This document shows, in pieces, positions 17,932 to 26,935 of a stretch of 64,000 nt of DNA (position 1 is its first letter; every line of letters starts with the position of its first letter). The notes under the pieces are model-generated. The model did no database searches. It saw only the letters and a list, made by a program, of their open reading frames with translations, and was not told where the DNA came from. Both the position numbers and the translations under genes were made by a program. This stretch comes from VAZQ01 sp035693615. GTDB lineage: Bacteria; Pseudomonadota; Alphaproteobacteria; Rhizobiales; Xanthobacteraceae. Location: positions 16,073 through 80,072 of the forward strand of contig DASSGH010000009.1 in NCBI GenBank assembly GCA_035693615.1, in the 5' to 3' direction.

Positions 17932-19113
17932 TCATCCCTTCTTGCCCGCCTTGATCTCGTTGAACTTGGCGAGCGCGCGTTCGAATTTGCTGTCGAACAG
18001 CCACATTGCGTTGAGAATTTCGCGGAAGCTTGCCGACGTTTTCGCCCGGTCGGCCCGTCCGAACGTGAAAACGCTGTTGTTGCGCAAATATCCCATGATC
18101 GTGGGGTCGGAGATCCTGTAATTGGCCAAATTGCCGGAATTGAGAGCGGCCTTGGTGGGGCTGGGAATGATCTGGATCAGTTCGAACAGCTTCATCTGGT
18201 CGATCGGGTTTGGCAATGCTTTCACGATGGCCGGTATACGCGGAAACACGTCTGCATGCGCGTTCACGAGCGCGTCTCGCACCGCGGTCCAGTGGTTGTA
18301 TCGATGATCTAGAGTGCCGACCCGCGCCTCTTCCTTGTCGTCGCGCGCGACCAATGCGGGATCGAAGGCCGCGATCGATTTCTTGATCGCCGCCCACCTT
18401 CTTTGCCCATTTTGATCCTCGGACGCGCCCGATTGAAAACTTCCCTTGTATGTATTGGAGCGCGCATTGCCCATATTCTGGTTGCCGTTGGTCTCGGCAA
18501 AGAAGATGCCCAAGCTGATACGGCCCGCGACTTCGGCATGGGCCACGTCGAGGCCCTTGGCGCGGCCAATGGCGGTTCCGAGCTCGACCACATCCTTGAA
18601 TGGACTCTCCGAGCTTTGCGCATTGGCGGGCGGCGCCTGCATGATCTTGAACAGCGCCTCGTACTCCTCGAGAAGGGGCTCATTGTCGGCATCGAAATAC
18701 GCCGGAGGTAGTCCGAATTTGTTCGGCCTGCCGATTCTGGAGGGAAGCGCGTCGGTCAGGTCTTTATAGGCGCTTATCATGTTGTTGCGGGCGAGATAGA
18801 GCGCCTGTCCCGGCAAATTCGGCAGCGGTTGCTTCGATTCAATTTGTGCGCGGCGCTGGCGCAAGGTCGATTTGAATTGGTTGAGCGCGGCGTCGTAGGC
18901 GCTAAGCGCGTCCGGCTGTGATTGCGCGAGCGCCGGCTGGCCCGCCGCGGGGGAAATGAAGCGGATCGTGCCGATCGGAGCCGGCCCAAGCGCCGCATCG
19001 GCCATCCTGTCAACGGCGTCGCAGACCGGCGGCACGAAGAAGAGACCGACCGCAAGCGCCGGACCCGCCAATGGCCGCAACACCGCCGAGATGCTCCGCT
19101 GCCTACGCACCAC
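17932..19113 (-). CDS. Exported protein of unknown function, possibly lysozyme-like
   Basis: 393 residues from GTG 19113 (GTG 19110 also fits), starting 7 bases after the stop of the upstream gene, so the two form an operon. N-terminal hydrophobic signal about 11-30. The rest is helical with a conserved-looking core at 196-230: a helix, then FFAETNGNQNMGN and SNTYKGSFQSG. Glu207 followed by a GN-rich loop recalls the catalytic region of lysozyme-fold enzymes, but this is only resemblance. C-terminal Lys-rich. No family name can be given. Confidence 0.6.
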   Translation of the reverse strand: MVRRQRSISAVLRPLAGPALAVGLFFVPPVCDAVDRMADAALGPAPIGTIRFISPAAGQPALAQSQPDALSAYDAALNQFKSTLRQRRAQIESKQPLPNLPGQALYLARNNMISAYKDLTDALPSRIGRPNKFGLPPAYFDADNEPLLEEYEALFKIMQAPPANAQSSESPFKDVVELGTAIGRAKGLDVAHAEVAGRISLGIFFAETNGNQNMGNARSNTYKGSFQSGASEDQNGQRRWAAIKKSIAAFDPALVARDDKEEARVGTLDHRYNHWTAVRDALVNAHADVFPRIPAIVKALPNPIDQMKLFELIQIIPSPTKAALNSGNLANYRISDPTIMGYLRNNSVFTFGRADRAKTSASFREILNAMWLFDSKFERALAKFNEIKAGKKG

Positions 19114-19120
19114 GCGACGG

Positions 19121-20167
19121 CTATCGCACCGTCTTGCGGAACAGGACCGTGTTGTCGAACACAAGATTGATGGTCCAGATCCAGCGGGCGCCCATGAATG
19201 CCTCTGGATAGCGCCAGTAGCCGGGCACGCCCACGATGCCGACCTCCTGATCGAGGTACTCGAATGCCCGAGGCCATTTCGAGTCGTCAAAATTCGTATT
19301 CATCCATCCATCCGGAATCGGATAATGGATTGCGAAGCAATGCTCGCGGCAGGTCGGCAGCTTTGCCAACGGGTGGACGCGCCCGCCGATATGCGAGGTG
19401 TCGTGGATGTTGCCGTACTCCACCACGTCGTCGGGGTGCTGCAGCGGCGCGATGTAGAACGACTGCGCCTTCCACGAGCTGTCCGTCACCGTGCCGTCGG
19501 AAAACTTCGCGATAAATCCTCCGTCGCCGGAGTGCCAGGTGTTGCCCTGGAACACCTCCATGCCGAGGCCCAGCTTGTCTTCCCAGTCCTGCGCCAGGAC
19601 GGCGATGGTGTAGGGCCGCTTCACGCGCACGCGCACCACGTGTGAGTTGAAGGGAGTGTAGGGCGTGGCATCGACGCCGATGAGCTGGCCGTTGATATAG
19701 AGTTCGAAATAATTGTCCGCGACCATGAACGCGGTGATGACCTCGCCGTCCTTGTCGACATCGACGATCGGCACCTTGTTCAGGTCGACCTCGGACATGT
19801 CCTTCGGCGTCACGCCCGAGCATTCATTGTAAAGGTCCGGCAGCTTGGGTGCGCTCGCGAAATTGTTGGCGACCGGCACCGTCAACGTCGTGCCGTCCTG
19901 GGCCGTAATCTCCCCGACCGGATTTTTGCGCAGATTCATGCCGGGCCGCGGGTTGGCGCACGGAATGAGGTCCTCCGTCACGGTTTTCCCGAGCCCCTGC
20001 GTAACGATGCGCTTTGCCGGTGGATCAGCCTTGGGCAAGGGCAGCTTCGAGGGCGGCGGCGACTGCTGCGCCTGCGCGGCGCCCGATGCAAGCAGCGCCG
20101 CCGCTGCTGCGATGGCGAGCCACATGCGCACACGCCACGAACATCGAACCTGCCACACTTCGCGCAT
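19121..20167 (-). CDS. Exported protein with EF-hand-like loop and galactose-binding-like domain
   Basis: 348 residues. AGGAG lies about 8 bases before ATG 20167, which fixes this start although it gives a long basic n-region before the signal helix (15-34, ending AQAQQ). DVDKDGEVI is an EF-hand-type calcium loop. The C-terminal third has the W.NTNFDDSKWPRA and GARWIWTINL patterns seen in galactose-binding-like carbohydrate modules. First gene of the operon with the unknown protein at 17932-19113. Probably periplasmic or surface, binding sugar or Ca; function unknown. Confidence 0.6.
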   Translation of the reverse strand: MREVWQVRCSWRVRMWLAIAAAAALLASGAAQAQQSPPPSKLPLPKADPPAKRIVTQGLGKTVTEDLIPCANPRPGMNLRKNPVGEITAQDGTTLTVPVANNFASAPKLPDLYNECSGVTPKDMSEVDLNKVPIVDVDKDGEVITAFMVADNYFELYINGQLIGVDATPYTPFNSHVVRVRVKRPYTIAVLAQDWEDKLGLGMEVFQGNTWHSGDGGFIAKFSDGTVTDSSWKAQSFYIAPLQHPDDVVEYGNIHDTSHIGGRVHPLAKLPTCREHCFAIHYPIPDGWMNTNFDDSKWPRAFEYLDQEVGIVGVPGYWRYPEAFMGARWIWTINLVFDNTVLFRKTVR

Positions 20168-20366
20168 ACGCCCTTCTCCTCTTGCCTTGTCGGTTTGCGG
20201 TTTCCCCGCGGGCTAACGGACTAGCCCACGCCCAGCTGTCGCACGCATTCGGATGCTCCGGTGCTCAGCCTAGGCGAGGGCTCAAGCGTCGACAATAGAG
20301 TGCGGCAAGTTGCGCGCGTTCGCCCGCGGGGCGCCGATGGCGGGGCTATCGCCGCTGAGCGAAGGT

Positions 20367-21359
20367 CTACTCCGCCTTGATGTTGCTCTCGCGAATGATG
20401 CGGCCGAACTCGTCGAATTGATCGCGAAGATGGGCGGCAAATTCGTCCCCGCAGAGCCCGGACGGATAGAGGCCCTGGATGAGTAGCTTCTGCTCGATCT
20501 CGGGCGCCTGCAGCGCTGCGGTCAGCCATGCGGCGAGTTGCGACACCGCCGCCTTCGGCGTGTTTGCCGGCGCCAATGCTGCAAACCATGCCGGCACCGC
20601 GTAGTCGGGGAAGCCGGATTCCGCCACCGTCGGCAGGTCAGGCAGCTCATCGATCCGCCTCGGCGTGGTCGCGGCAATGGCGCGCAGCTTCCCGCTTTTC
20701 AGGTGCTCGGCCACGTTCGCATAGGTGCCGAACATCATGGTGACGTGCTCGCCTAAGAGCGCGTTCACGGAAGGCCCGTTGCCCGGATACGGAATGAAGG
20801 TCATGTCGACGTTCGCCATGCGCTTGAGCTTTTCGAACCCGAGGTGGAACGGGCTGCCGGGCCCGATGCTCGCCATGGTCAAGCTACCTGGTGTGGCGCG
20901 CGCCGCCGCGAGCAGATCGGCGAGCGAGTGGTACGGCGAGGCGGCGGTTACGACGATGAGGGTCGGCGCGTTCGCCAACTGGCAAATGGGCTCGAAGCTC
21001 GTCAGCGGGTCATAGCTCACCTTGCGCAGGTGCGGATTGATGACGAACGGATTGGCTGCGAACAGGACCGTGTTGCCGTCCGGCGCGGCGCGCGCGGCTG
21101 TTTCCGTGCCGATCATCTCGCCGGCGCCCGGCCGGTTGTCGATCACCACGGTCGCTCCTTGCGTTCGGCCGATCTGGTCACCGAGCAGGCGAGCCAGAAT
21201 GTCCGTCACGCCCCCCGGCGCGGACGGAACGATCAGCTTGATCGTTCTCGCCGTCTGCGACAGTGCGCGCTCTGCGAGGGCAAGCACCGTGAGCGCGGCG
21301 GCGCCCGCGCAGAGATGCAGAGATCCACGGCGGGAGAGTTGCACCGGTTCCTCGCCCAT
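20367..21359 (-). CDS. Bug/TctC-family tripartite-type solute receptor
   Basis: 330 residues from ATG 21359; 32 upstream in-frame codons are not family-like. Signal with SRRGSLHLCAGAAAL, then mature IKLIVPSAPGGVTDILARLL (family start VPF.PGG..D..AR.), VVIDNRPGAGEMIGTE, AAPDGNTVLFA. These Venus-flytrap receptors bind carboxylates such as citrate, nicotinate and aromatic acids. No TctA/TctB membrane genes are nearby, as is usual for expanded Bug families. It lies 53 bases downstream of a paralogue. Confidence 0.9.
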   Translation of the reverse strand: MGEEPVQLSRRGSLHLCAGAAALTVLALAERALSQTARTIKLIVPSAPGGVTDILARLLGDQIGRTQGATVVIDNRPGAGEMIGTETAARAAPDGNTVLFAANPFVINPHLRKVSYDPLTSFEPICQLANAPTLIVVTAASPYHSLADLLAAARATPGSLTMASIGPGSPFHLGFEKLKRMANVDMTFIPYPGNGPSVNALLGEHVTMMFGTYANVAEHLKSGKLRAIAATTPRRIDELPDLPTVAESGFPDYAVPAWFAALAPANTPKAAVSQLAAWLTAALQAPEIEQKLLIQGLYPSGLCGDEFAAHLRDQFDEFGRIIRESNIKAE

Positions 21360-21412
21360 GTGTGCGCACGCTCCGGATCTCCAGCGCCGAGTCGCCGGCC
21401 GGAGCGAAGCGC

Positions 21413-22402
21413 CTACTCGGCCCTGAGCTTGGCCGAGCGAATCACGTTGCCCCACTTTTCGGTTTCCTCGGCGATGAGGCGTTCAAATTCGGAGCTCGAG
21501 AGCGCAAGCGGCGTATCGCTGAGCTCGGCGATTCGCCGGAGCATTTTTTCGTCGCCTAGCGCAACATTGATGTCCCGGCTCAGCGTGGCGACGATGTCGG
21601 CGGGCGTGCCGCGCGGCGCGACGATGCCGACGAAGATGCTCGCCTCGTAAGTCGGGAGGAATTCCGCCAATGCCGGGACCTCGGGCAAGGCGGCCGCGCG
21701 GGTTGCGGTGGTCACGGCCAAGGCCCGCAGCTTCCCCGACCGGATATATTCGATCGAGGACGCGGTGGTCCCGAAATACACCTGCACTTGGCCGCCGAGG
21801 AGGTCGGTGACCGCCGGGCCGCCGCCGCGGTAGGGCACATGCAGCATGTCGACGCCGGCCAAGGTCCGGAACAGCTCCCAGTACATGTGCGGCGCGCTGC
21901 CGATGCCCGCCGACGCCACGGAGATTTTGCCCGGATTGGCTTTGGCGGAAGCGATCAGCTCGGGAGCGGATTTGACCGGCAGCGACGGATGCACGACGAG
22001 CACTCCGGGCGCGCGGACAATAGGTGCCACTGCAGCGATCTCGCGAACGAAATTGAATTTGAGATTGTCATAGAGGGTTGCGTTCCACGCGTCGGCCGAC
22101 GTGGCGAGAAGCAGCGTGTAGCCGTCGGGTGCTGCTCGCACGAGCGCCTCCGCGGCAAGATTGCCGCCCGCACCCGGCCGGTTCTCGACGAAGAATTGCT
22201 GGCCGAGGCGCTCCGACAGCCATTGGCCGATGAGACGCGCGTATGTGTCGTTGACCCCGCCTGGCGGAAAGCCGGAGATGATCCGCACCGGACGCATTGG
22301 ATAGGCTTGGGCGGTGGCCAAGCGCGGCGGCGTCCCCAACGCGGCGGCGGCCGCGGCGAGATGCAGAAAGTTTCGGCGGGAGAATGTCACGGGTTTCCCC
22401 AA
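21413..22402 (-). CDS. Bug/TctC-family tripartite-type solute receptor (paralogue)
   Basis: 329 residues. Tat-like signal SRRNFLHLAAAAAALG, then YPMRPVRIISGFPPGGVNDTYARLIG, VENRPGAGGNLAAEALVRAAPDGYTLL, DMLHVPYRGGGPAVTDLLGGQV. Full-length Bug receptor and first of a tandem pair. The two are clearly related but diverged along their whole length, so the duplication is not recent. No transporter membrane subunits in the window. Confidence 0.92.
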   Translation of the reverse strand: MGKPVTFSRRNFLHLAAAAAALGTPPRLATAQAYPMRPVRIISGFPPGGVNDTYARLIGQWLSERLGQQFFVENRPGAGGNLAAEALVRAAPDGYTLLLATSADAWNATLYDNLKFNFVREIAAVAPIVRAPGVLVVHPSLPVKSAPELIASAKANPGKISVASAGIGSAPHMYWELFRTLAGVDMLHVPYRGGGPAVTDLLGGQVQVYFGTTASSIEYIRSGKLRALAVTTATRAAALPEVPALAEFLPTYEASIFVGIVAPRGTPADIVATLSRDINVALGDEKMLRRIAELSDTPLALSSSEFERLIAEETEKWGNVIRSAKLRAE

Positions 22403-22522
22403 CGGGGTGAGGGGAGTTGCAGCGCCGAATGCCGGGGCCGTCGGCAGTCCTGCAACGACTATACCGAGCGCCGATCTATGTGAAAGAGGGGCCGGCGGCA
22501 GTCTTCCCGCCTCCTCGGGAAC

Positions 22523-22738
22523 CTAGGCGCACTTGAAATGGTCCTGCGTTTCCACGTAACGCGCAGCCCTGACCAAAACGAATCGCGCTTCACCGCACCC
22601 CCGGCATGGCGGGAAACGCTTGCCGAACAGGCAAGTCACTTCATGCTCCTGTGCATGGATGGGATCGTGCACGACCCGATAGATTCCGGAATGCGGCACG
22701 GCGTCCCCCGGCTTGAATTGAGCGCCAATTGGGGCCAT
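22523..22738 (-). CDS. YjzC-like small protein with CxxC
   Basis: 71 residues. GAQFKPGDAVPHSGIYRVVHDP matches the conserved start of a small, widespread bacterial family (PG...P.SGIY...H); the second half has HEVTCLF and PPCRGCGEARF, which could bind zinc. GGAG lies about 9 bases before ATG. Function unknown; stand-alone gene. Confidence 0.7.
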   Translation of the reverse strand: MAPIGAQFKPGDAVPHSGIYRVVHDPIHAQEHEVTCLFGKRFPPCRGCGEARFVLVRAARYVETQDHFKCA

Positions 22739-23080
22739 GGCTCAATCTCCGTCGTATGGATTTGCGGCACTCTCCATCGTCCGAGCTCCGCGGAGCTCTT
22801 TGTTGTTGGACTAGCGCGACTTGCGCAGGCCTTGCTCGCTATTATTGCAGAATGTGATTTTTGGTACAGAGCGGGATGGCGAATTGAGTAAGCAACGCTG
22901 GGGCTTTTGCTCGCGCCGATGGGACGCGCTCGGAGCGGTGCGATCGCGGCGCGGGTGCAAATGACCGCCAGCGAGGCAGGCATAGATCGAGCTTCCTGCG
23001 GCGGAGTGGGCTGCTTCTCATCCCGCATGCGCTCGGCTATGCTCGGCCGCATTGCCGCTGCAGCGGCTGATGAGGGACAA
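22739..23080. other. Intergenic, no gene recognised
   Basis: 342 bases between divergent small genes. No frame resembles a protein I recognise. A perfect 16-bp two-fold palindrome without loop lies at 22783-22798, about 45 bases upstream of the start at 22738, where an operator for that gene could sit; it may be chance. The promoter of the gene at 23081 should lie in the right part. Confidence 0.4.
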
Positions 23081-23266
23081 ATGGCAAGCAAACGAGCTAG
23101 ACGCGTCAAACGCCGGGCCTGGTCAAGTGCCGACGTACGAGAGTTGAGGGCGCACTCTCGCAAGAAGTCGCCGGTGAAACAGATTGCGAGGGCCATGAAG
23201 CGCACGGCTGGGGCGCTTCGGCAGAAGGCGCTCAGCCTCGGGTTGCCGCTAGGCCACCGCCGGTAG
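23081..23266 (+). CDS. Small SANT/Myb-like helix-turn-helix protein
   Basis: 61 residues from ATG 23081, preceded by GAGGG. Very basic start (ASKRARRVKRR), then a Myb/GcrA-like trihelical unit: AWSSADVRELRAHSRKKSPVKQIARAMKRTAGALRQKALSLGL. Such one-domain proteins are common in Bradyrhizobium relatives and probably bind DNA. Target unknown. Next gene follows 77 bases on. Confidence 0.65.
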   Translation: MASKRARRVKRRAWSSADVRELRAHSRKKSPVKQIARAMKRTAGALRQKALSLGLPLGHRR

Positions 23267-23343
23267 GCCGGCGGTTGGTCCTCGTGCCGGTGATGAGGGC
23301 CGTGCTGGCTTGAGGAGTTGGTCTTGCCGTTCGAAACCTGCGT

Positions 23344-24624
23344 ATGCAAGACGGCGAATTCGTCGGGCGGCAGACGATGGAGAGTGAGTTGAAAGCGTAT
23401 CTTTGGCCCGTCGACGGCACACCCGCCCCGGCGCCACCATCCCGGTGGCGGCGGTTCATCGATCGCCATCTGCCGAGCGTGGTGATCTATCTGATGGTGG
23501 CCACGCTCGTGGGGGTGGTGCTTTACCCCCACATGGTGGTCACCGTTCCCAGCGGCGATGTCGGAGTGCTGTGGAGACGCTTTGGCGGCGGCACCGTGCT
23601 CGATCCGCGCCGGCTGAAGAATGAGGGCTTTAACCTCATTTTGCCTTGGAACAAAGTGTTTCTGTATGACCTGAGGCTGCAATCATTCACCGAATCCTAC
23701 AACGCCATCTCCAGCGACGGCGTGAGTCTGACCGCGACAGTCATCGTCCGGTTCCGGCTGCAGCGCGACTCTGTCCCGGTGGTCCATCAGGCGGTCGGGC
23801 CGGATTACGTGAAAGTCCTGGCGATGCCGGGGATCGGCAGCCTGACCCGCGAGGTCATCGCTCAATACACGGCCGAACAGGTCTATTCGACCGCGCGCCA
23901 GGAAATTCAGGATAAGATCCGCAGCCTTGTGGAGGCGAGGCTTTCGGAGAAGATGATGGAGCACGAAGGGGAGGAAGAGTCATATCGCGTGTCTATGCGC
24001 GACACCTTCATCCTCTACGACATACTGGTGACGGGCATCGAACTGCCCGCCGCCATCGTCGCCGCCATCAACCGCAAGACCGAACAATACTACATCGCCG
24101 AGGAATACAAGTTCCGCGTGGAGCGCGAAAAACGAGAATCGGAACGCAAAAAGATCGAGGCAGAGGGCATACGCGAGTTTCAGCTGACCGTCAGCCAGGG
24201 CATCTCCGACTCCTATCTGCGTTGGCGCGGCATCGAGGCGACCCTTCAGCTTTCACAATCCACGAATGCGAAGGTCGTCATCATCGGTAGCGGGAAGGAC
24301 GGTCTGCCGATCATCCTCAATACGGACACGTCTCTGCCCGCGGGCGGCACGCAGCCAGCCGAGAATGACACGGGCAAACAAAGGCCGACAGCCGCGGGGC
24401 CGGCAGTGCCCTTCGAGAAAATGCCTGCCGATGCCTTGACGACTCCGGCCGAGAGGATGCCGCCGGTGGCGCCGACAACTGCGCCTATGGCTCGTCCGTC
24501 TGCTGGTCCGTCTGCTGCTGCTCCGGAGGAGCCGCGCTCCTTCTGGCCGCTCAGTGTGGCGACGATCAAGGCCTACCTTTTGAATTGGTTGGGCGCAACG
24601 GAGCCGAAGACAGCGACTCCTTGA
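23344..24624 (+). CDS. SPFH/Band 7 (prohibitin-like) membrane protein
   Basis: 426 residues (Met at 23377 is an alternative start). One transmembrane helix at about 41-60 is followed by an SPFH domain: VTVPSGDVGVLWRRFGGGT, EGFNLILPWNKVFLYDLRLQSF, LTATVIVRFRLQRDSVPVVHQAVG. A charged helix (YKFRVEREKRESERKKIEAEG) follows, then a Pro/Ala-rich low-complexity tail (about 335-400). SPFH proteins form ring scaffolds that organise membranes and proteases. The Pro/Ala tail is unusual for a prohibitin. No partner such as NfeD or FtsH is adjacent. Confidence 0.85.
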   Translation: MQDGEFVGRQTMESELKAYLWPVDGTPAPAPPSRWRRFIDRHLPSVVIYLMVATLVGVVLYPHMVVTVPSGDVGVLWRRFGGGTVLDPRRLKNEGFNLILPWNKVFLYDLRLQSFTESYNAISSDGVSLTATVIVRFRLQRDSVPVVHQAVGPDYVKVLAMPGIGSLTREVIAQYTAEQVYSTARQEIQDKIRSLVEARLSEKMMEHEGEEESYRVSMRDTFILYDILVTGIELPAAIVAAINRKTEQYYIAEEYKFRVEREKRESERKKIEAEGIREFQLTVSQGISDSYLRWRGIEATLQLSQSTNAKVVIIGSGKDGLPIILNTDTSLPAGGTQPAENDTGKQRPTAAGPAVPFEKMPADALTTPAERMPPVAPTTAPMARPSAGPSAAAPEEPRSFWPLSVATIKAYLLNWLGATEPKTATP

Positions 24625-24671
24625 ATCGGCCGGCCGACAGAACGGCCGCAGCTTCGGATCACGGTAGGCGT

Positions 24672-25886
24672 TTATTTCCGACGAGGTTCGGACACGCCGC
24701 CGACGTGGCGCGCGAGCTGCACCGCCAACTCGAGCAGCGCCTCATCGCCGCCATGCCAGGCGATGAACGAGAGGCCGACTGGGCAGCCGGAGATCGAACC
24801 CACTGGCAGAGTGACCTGCGGCAATCCGCCCAATCCGGCAATACAGGTCAGCCGCATCACGCGAATGCGAAAAGATTCCAGTGCTTCGGCGCCGGTGTCG
24901 ATGCGCGGGGCAATGCACGGCGCCGTCGGCAGCGCGAGAACGGTTCCGGGCTGTACCAATGTGCAAATCCGCTCGCGCGCTCGCTTCTGTTCTTGCCGGG
25001 CCATGTCGGCGTCACGCTCCGATACCGTCGCTGCGAAGGCCATTCGCTCGCGGATGCCAGGACCGAGCTTCGGCTGATAGCGTTCGACGAACGGCCCGTA
25101 GATGCTCCAGATCTCGCGCGCCTGAATGATGCGGAAGCTTTCGCGCCAGGGGTCGAAGCCGCCCGGCGCGACGGTTTGGTGTATGGGTTTGGGGAGGTCG
25201 CTCGCCATCGCGTTCATTGCCGCGCGCAGCAAGGAAGCGACCTCCGCATCGGCCTCGGCGAACGCGTCGTCGAGAATGATCAACTGTCTTGGCTTCTCGT
25301 GCACGCCCCCACCTTCGAGCAGCACCTCGCCGACACGCCGCAAGACGCCGGGGCCGCTGGCGAACCAGCCAGGGACGTCGAAAGACGGCGCCATCGGCAT
25401 GACGGCGGCCATGTCGATGCGGCCGTGCGTCGGGCGGATGCCGTAGACGCCGCAGAAGGCGGCCGGCACCCGAACCGAGCCGCCGGTGTCGCTGCCAAGC
25501 GCGAAATCGCAGGCCCCCGCCGCCGTCGCCGCGGCAGAGCCGCTCGAGGAGCCGCCCGGCAGTCGGCCCGGGGCGCGTGGATTGACCGGAGTGCCGTAGT
25601 GCGCGTTGGCGCCGGTGACGCTGAAGAAAAATTCGTCGCACACGGTCTTGCCGATGATGGTTGCGCCTGCCAGCCGCAACTTTCGGATTGCCGCCGCGTC
25701 CGCGAGCGGGGGCCGATGCTCGGCGAGCCAATCGGGGTTGCCGCCGCCCGTGCACATGCCGGCGATGTCGTACATGTCCTTCACCGCGGCGGTCAGTCCG
25801 GCAAGCGGGCCGTGCGCTGCGCCGGCGAGGGGGTCGGGCAAGTCGTGCGGAACGAACGCACTGCGGAAACGGTGTGACCCCGACAT
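24672..25886 (-). CDS. Amidase-signature-family hydrolase
   Basis: 404 residues from ATG 25886, one base after the stop of the deacetylase gene, so co-translated. Lys36 (AVKDMYDIAG), the GGSSSGSAAATAAG stretch (111-124) and DTGGSVR with Ser138 make the Ser-cisSer-Lys triad of the amidase family. Hydrolyses a linear amide or carbamoyl group. Coupling to an allantoinase-like deacetylase and a divergent Liv-type receptor suggests use of an imported ureide or amide; that is inference. Confidence 0.88.
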   Translation of the reverse strand: MSGSHRFRSAFVPHDLPDPLAGAAHGPLAGLTAAVKDMYDIAGMCTGGGNPDWLAEHRPPLADAAAIRKLRLAGATIIGKTVCDEFFFSVTGANAHYGTPVNPRAPGRLPGGSSSGSAAATAAGACDFALGSDTGGSVRVPAAFCGVYGIRPTHGRIDMAAVMPMAPSFDVPGWFASGPGVLRRVGEVLLEGGGVHEKPRQLIILDDAFAEADAEVASLLRAAMNAMASDLPKPIHQTVAPGGFDPWRESFRIIQAREIWSIYGPFVERYQPKLGPGIRERMAFAATVSERDADMARQEQKRARERICTLVQPGTVLALPTAPCIAPRIDTGAEALESFRIRVMRLTCIAGLGGLPQVTLPVGSISGCPVGLSFIAWHGGDEALLELAVQLARHVGGVSEPRRK

Positions 25887-25887
25887 G

Positions 25888-26763
25888 CTATCGCCTTTCG
25901 CTCTGCGCGAGATACCAATCGAGAATCTTGGCGCCGTCCCACGCGACGACGCCCGGGTGGCCGAGGATCTCCTCGAACGCGCGCTGCACGTGCGCGATGC
26001 GGTGCGGAACGCCCGACAGGTAGGGATGACAGGCGATCGCCATGATCTTCGCGCGCTCGCTCGCCTCGTCATAAAGACAGCGGAACTGGTCGAGCGCGCG
26101 CGAATACATGACGTCCGAAGGATGCTGCTGTAGCGCCATCATCACGATGTCATGAATCTCGAAATTGTAGGGAAGCGCAACGACCGGGCGGTGGGCGGTC
26201 TTGAGCGTCACCGGCTCGTCGTCCAGGACCCAGTCGCCGATATATTCGATGCCGGCTTCGGCGAGGTAATCGAGGGTGTCGAACGTCTGCGTCAATCCGG
26301 GTCCGAACCATCCGCGCGGCCGCCGGCCCGAGAACCTCTCGATGATGTCCATCGACTTGTTGATCGTTGCCCGCTGGTCGTCGAGCTTGTGCATGGGCAC
26401 TTGGTCATAGCTGTGGGCGTTGAGCTCCCATCCATTGTCGATACACGCCTCGATCACCTGCGGGTAGCTCTCGCACACTTTTGCATTCAGCGTGACGGTC
26501 GGCGAGATGCGCAGGCGCTCGAGCATTTTCTTGAGCCGCCAGAAGCCGACCCGCATGCCGTATTCGTGCCAGCTCCAGTTCGGCAGGTCGGGCAATTGCG
26601 GCTGCCCTTGCGGCGGCGAGATCACCATCCGCGCCATGGGACGCGACAAATCCCATTCTTCGAGCGCCAGCAGCGGCCATAGCACCAAGCGGATTCCTTG
26701 GGGAAAGCGCAGCGGCGGCCGGCGATCGATCGGCGAATAGTCCAGACGTTCGCGCGGATGCAT
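25888..26763 (-). CDS. Polysaccharide deacetylase/PuuE-type hydrolase
   Basis: 291 residues. AGGAG six bases before ATG 26763 decides this start; an open frame extends far upstream. NodB-like (CE4) barrel of the PuuE allantoinase subgroup: PNWSWHEYGMRVGFWRLKKML, GWELNAHSYDQVPMH, GWFGPGLTQTFDTLDYLAEAG, ACHPYLSGVPHRIAHV. Unlike peptidoglycan deacetylases it has no signal peptide, so it acts in the cytosol, probably on a small C-N bond substrate. Heads an operon with the amidase. Confidence 0.82.
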   Translation of the reverse strand: MHPRERLDYSPIDRRPPLRFPQGIRLVLWPLLALEEWDLSRPMARMVISPPQGQPQLPDLPNWSWHEYGMRVGFWRLKKMLERLRISPTVTLNAKVCESYPQVIEACIDNGWELNAHSYDQVPMHKLDDQRATINKSMDIIERFSGRRPRGWFGPGLTQTFDTLDYLAEAGIEYIGDWVLDDEPVTLKTAHRPVVALPYNFEIHDIVMMALQQHPSDVMYSRALDQFRCLYDEASERAKIMAIACHPYLSGVPHRIAHVQRAFEEILGHPGVVAWDGAKILDWYLAQSERR

Positions 26764-26935
26764 TCGGTTCTCCTTCTGGCGCTGCATGAGAGCCTTCCGA
26801 GACCATACCGAGGTGGGCTCGCGATGTCGCGAGCCGGTCGATCTAGCGGGGCGATGGTGCGGCCGCGTCCGATTGCACCGAATCGGCACGATGATATGTT
26901 CTGCCGACCTGCTTCGAAGCAAAGGCGGACGCGCA

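Noticed and set aside
22783..22798. Perfect 16-bp palindrome as an operator
   Set aside because: A single occurrence; kept only as a note in the intergenic entry because chance cannot be excluded.
24585..25877. 430-codon open frame antisense to the amidase
   Set aside because: Arg/Ala-rich shadow of the amidase gene without domain character.
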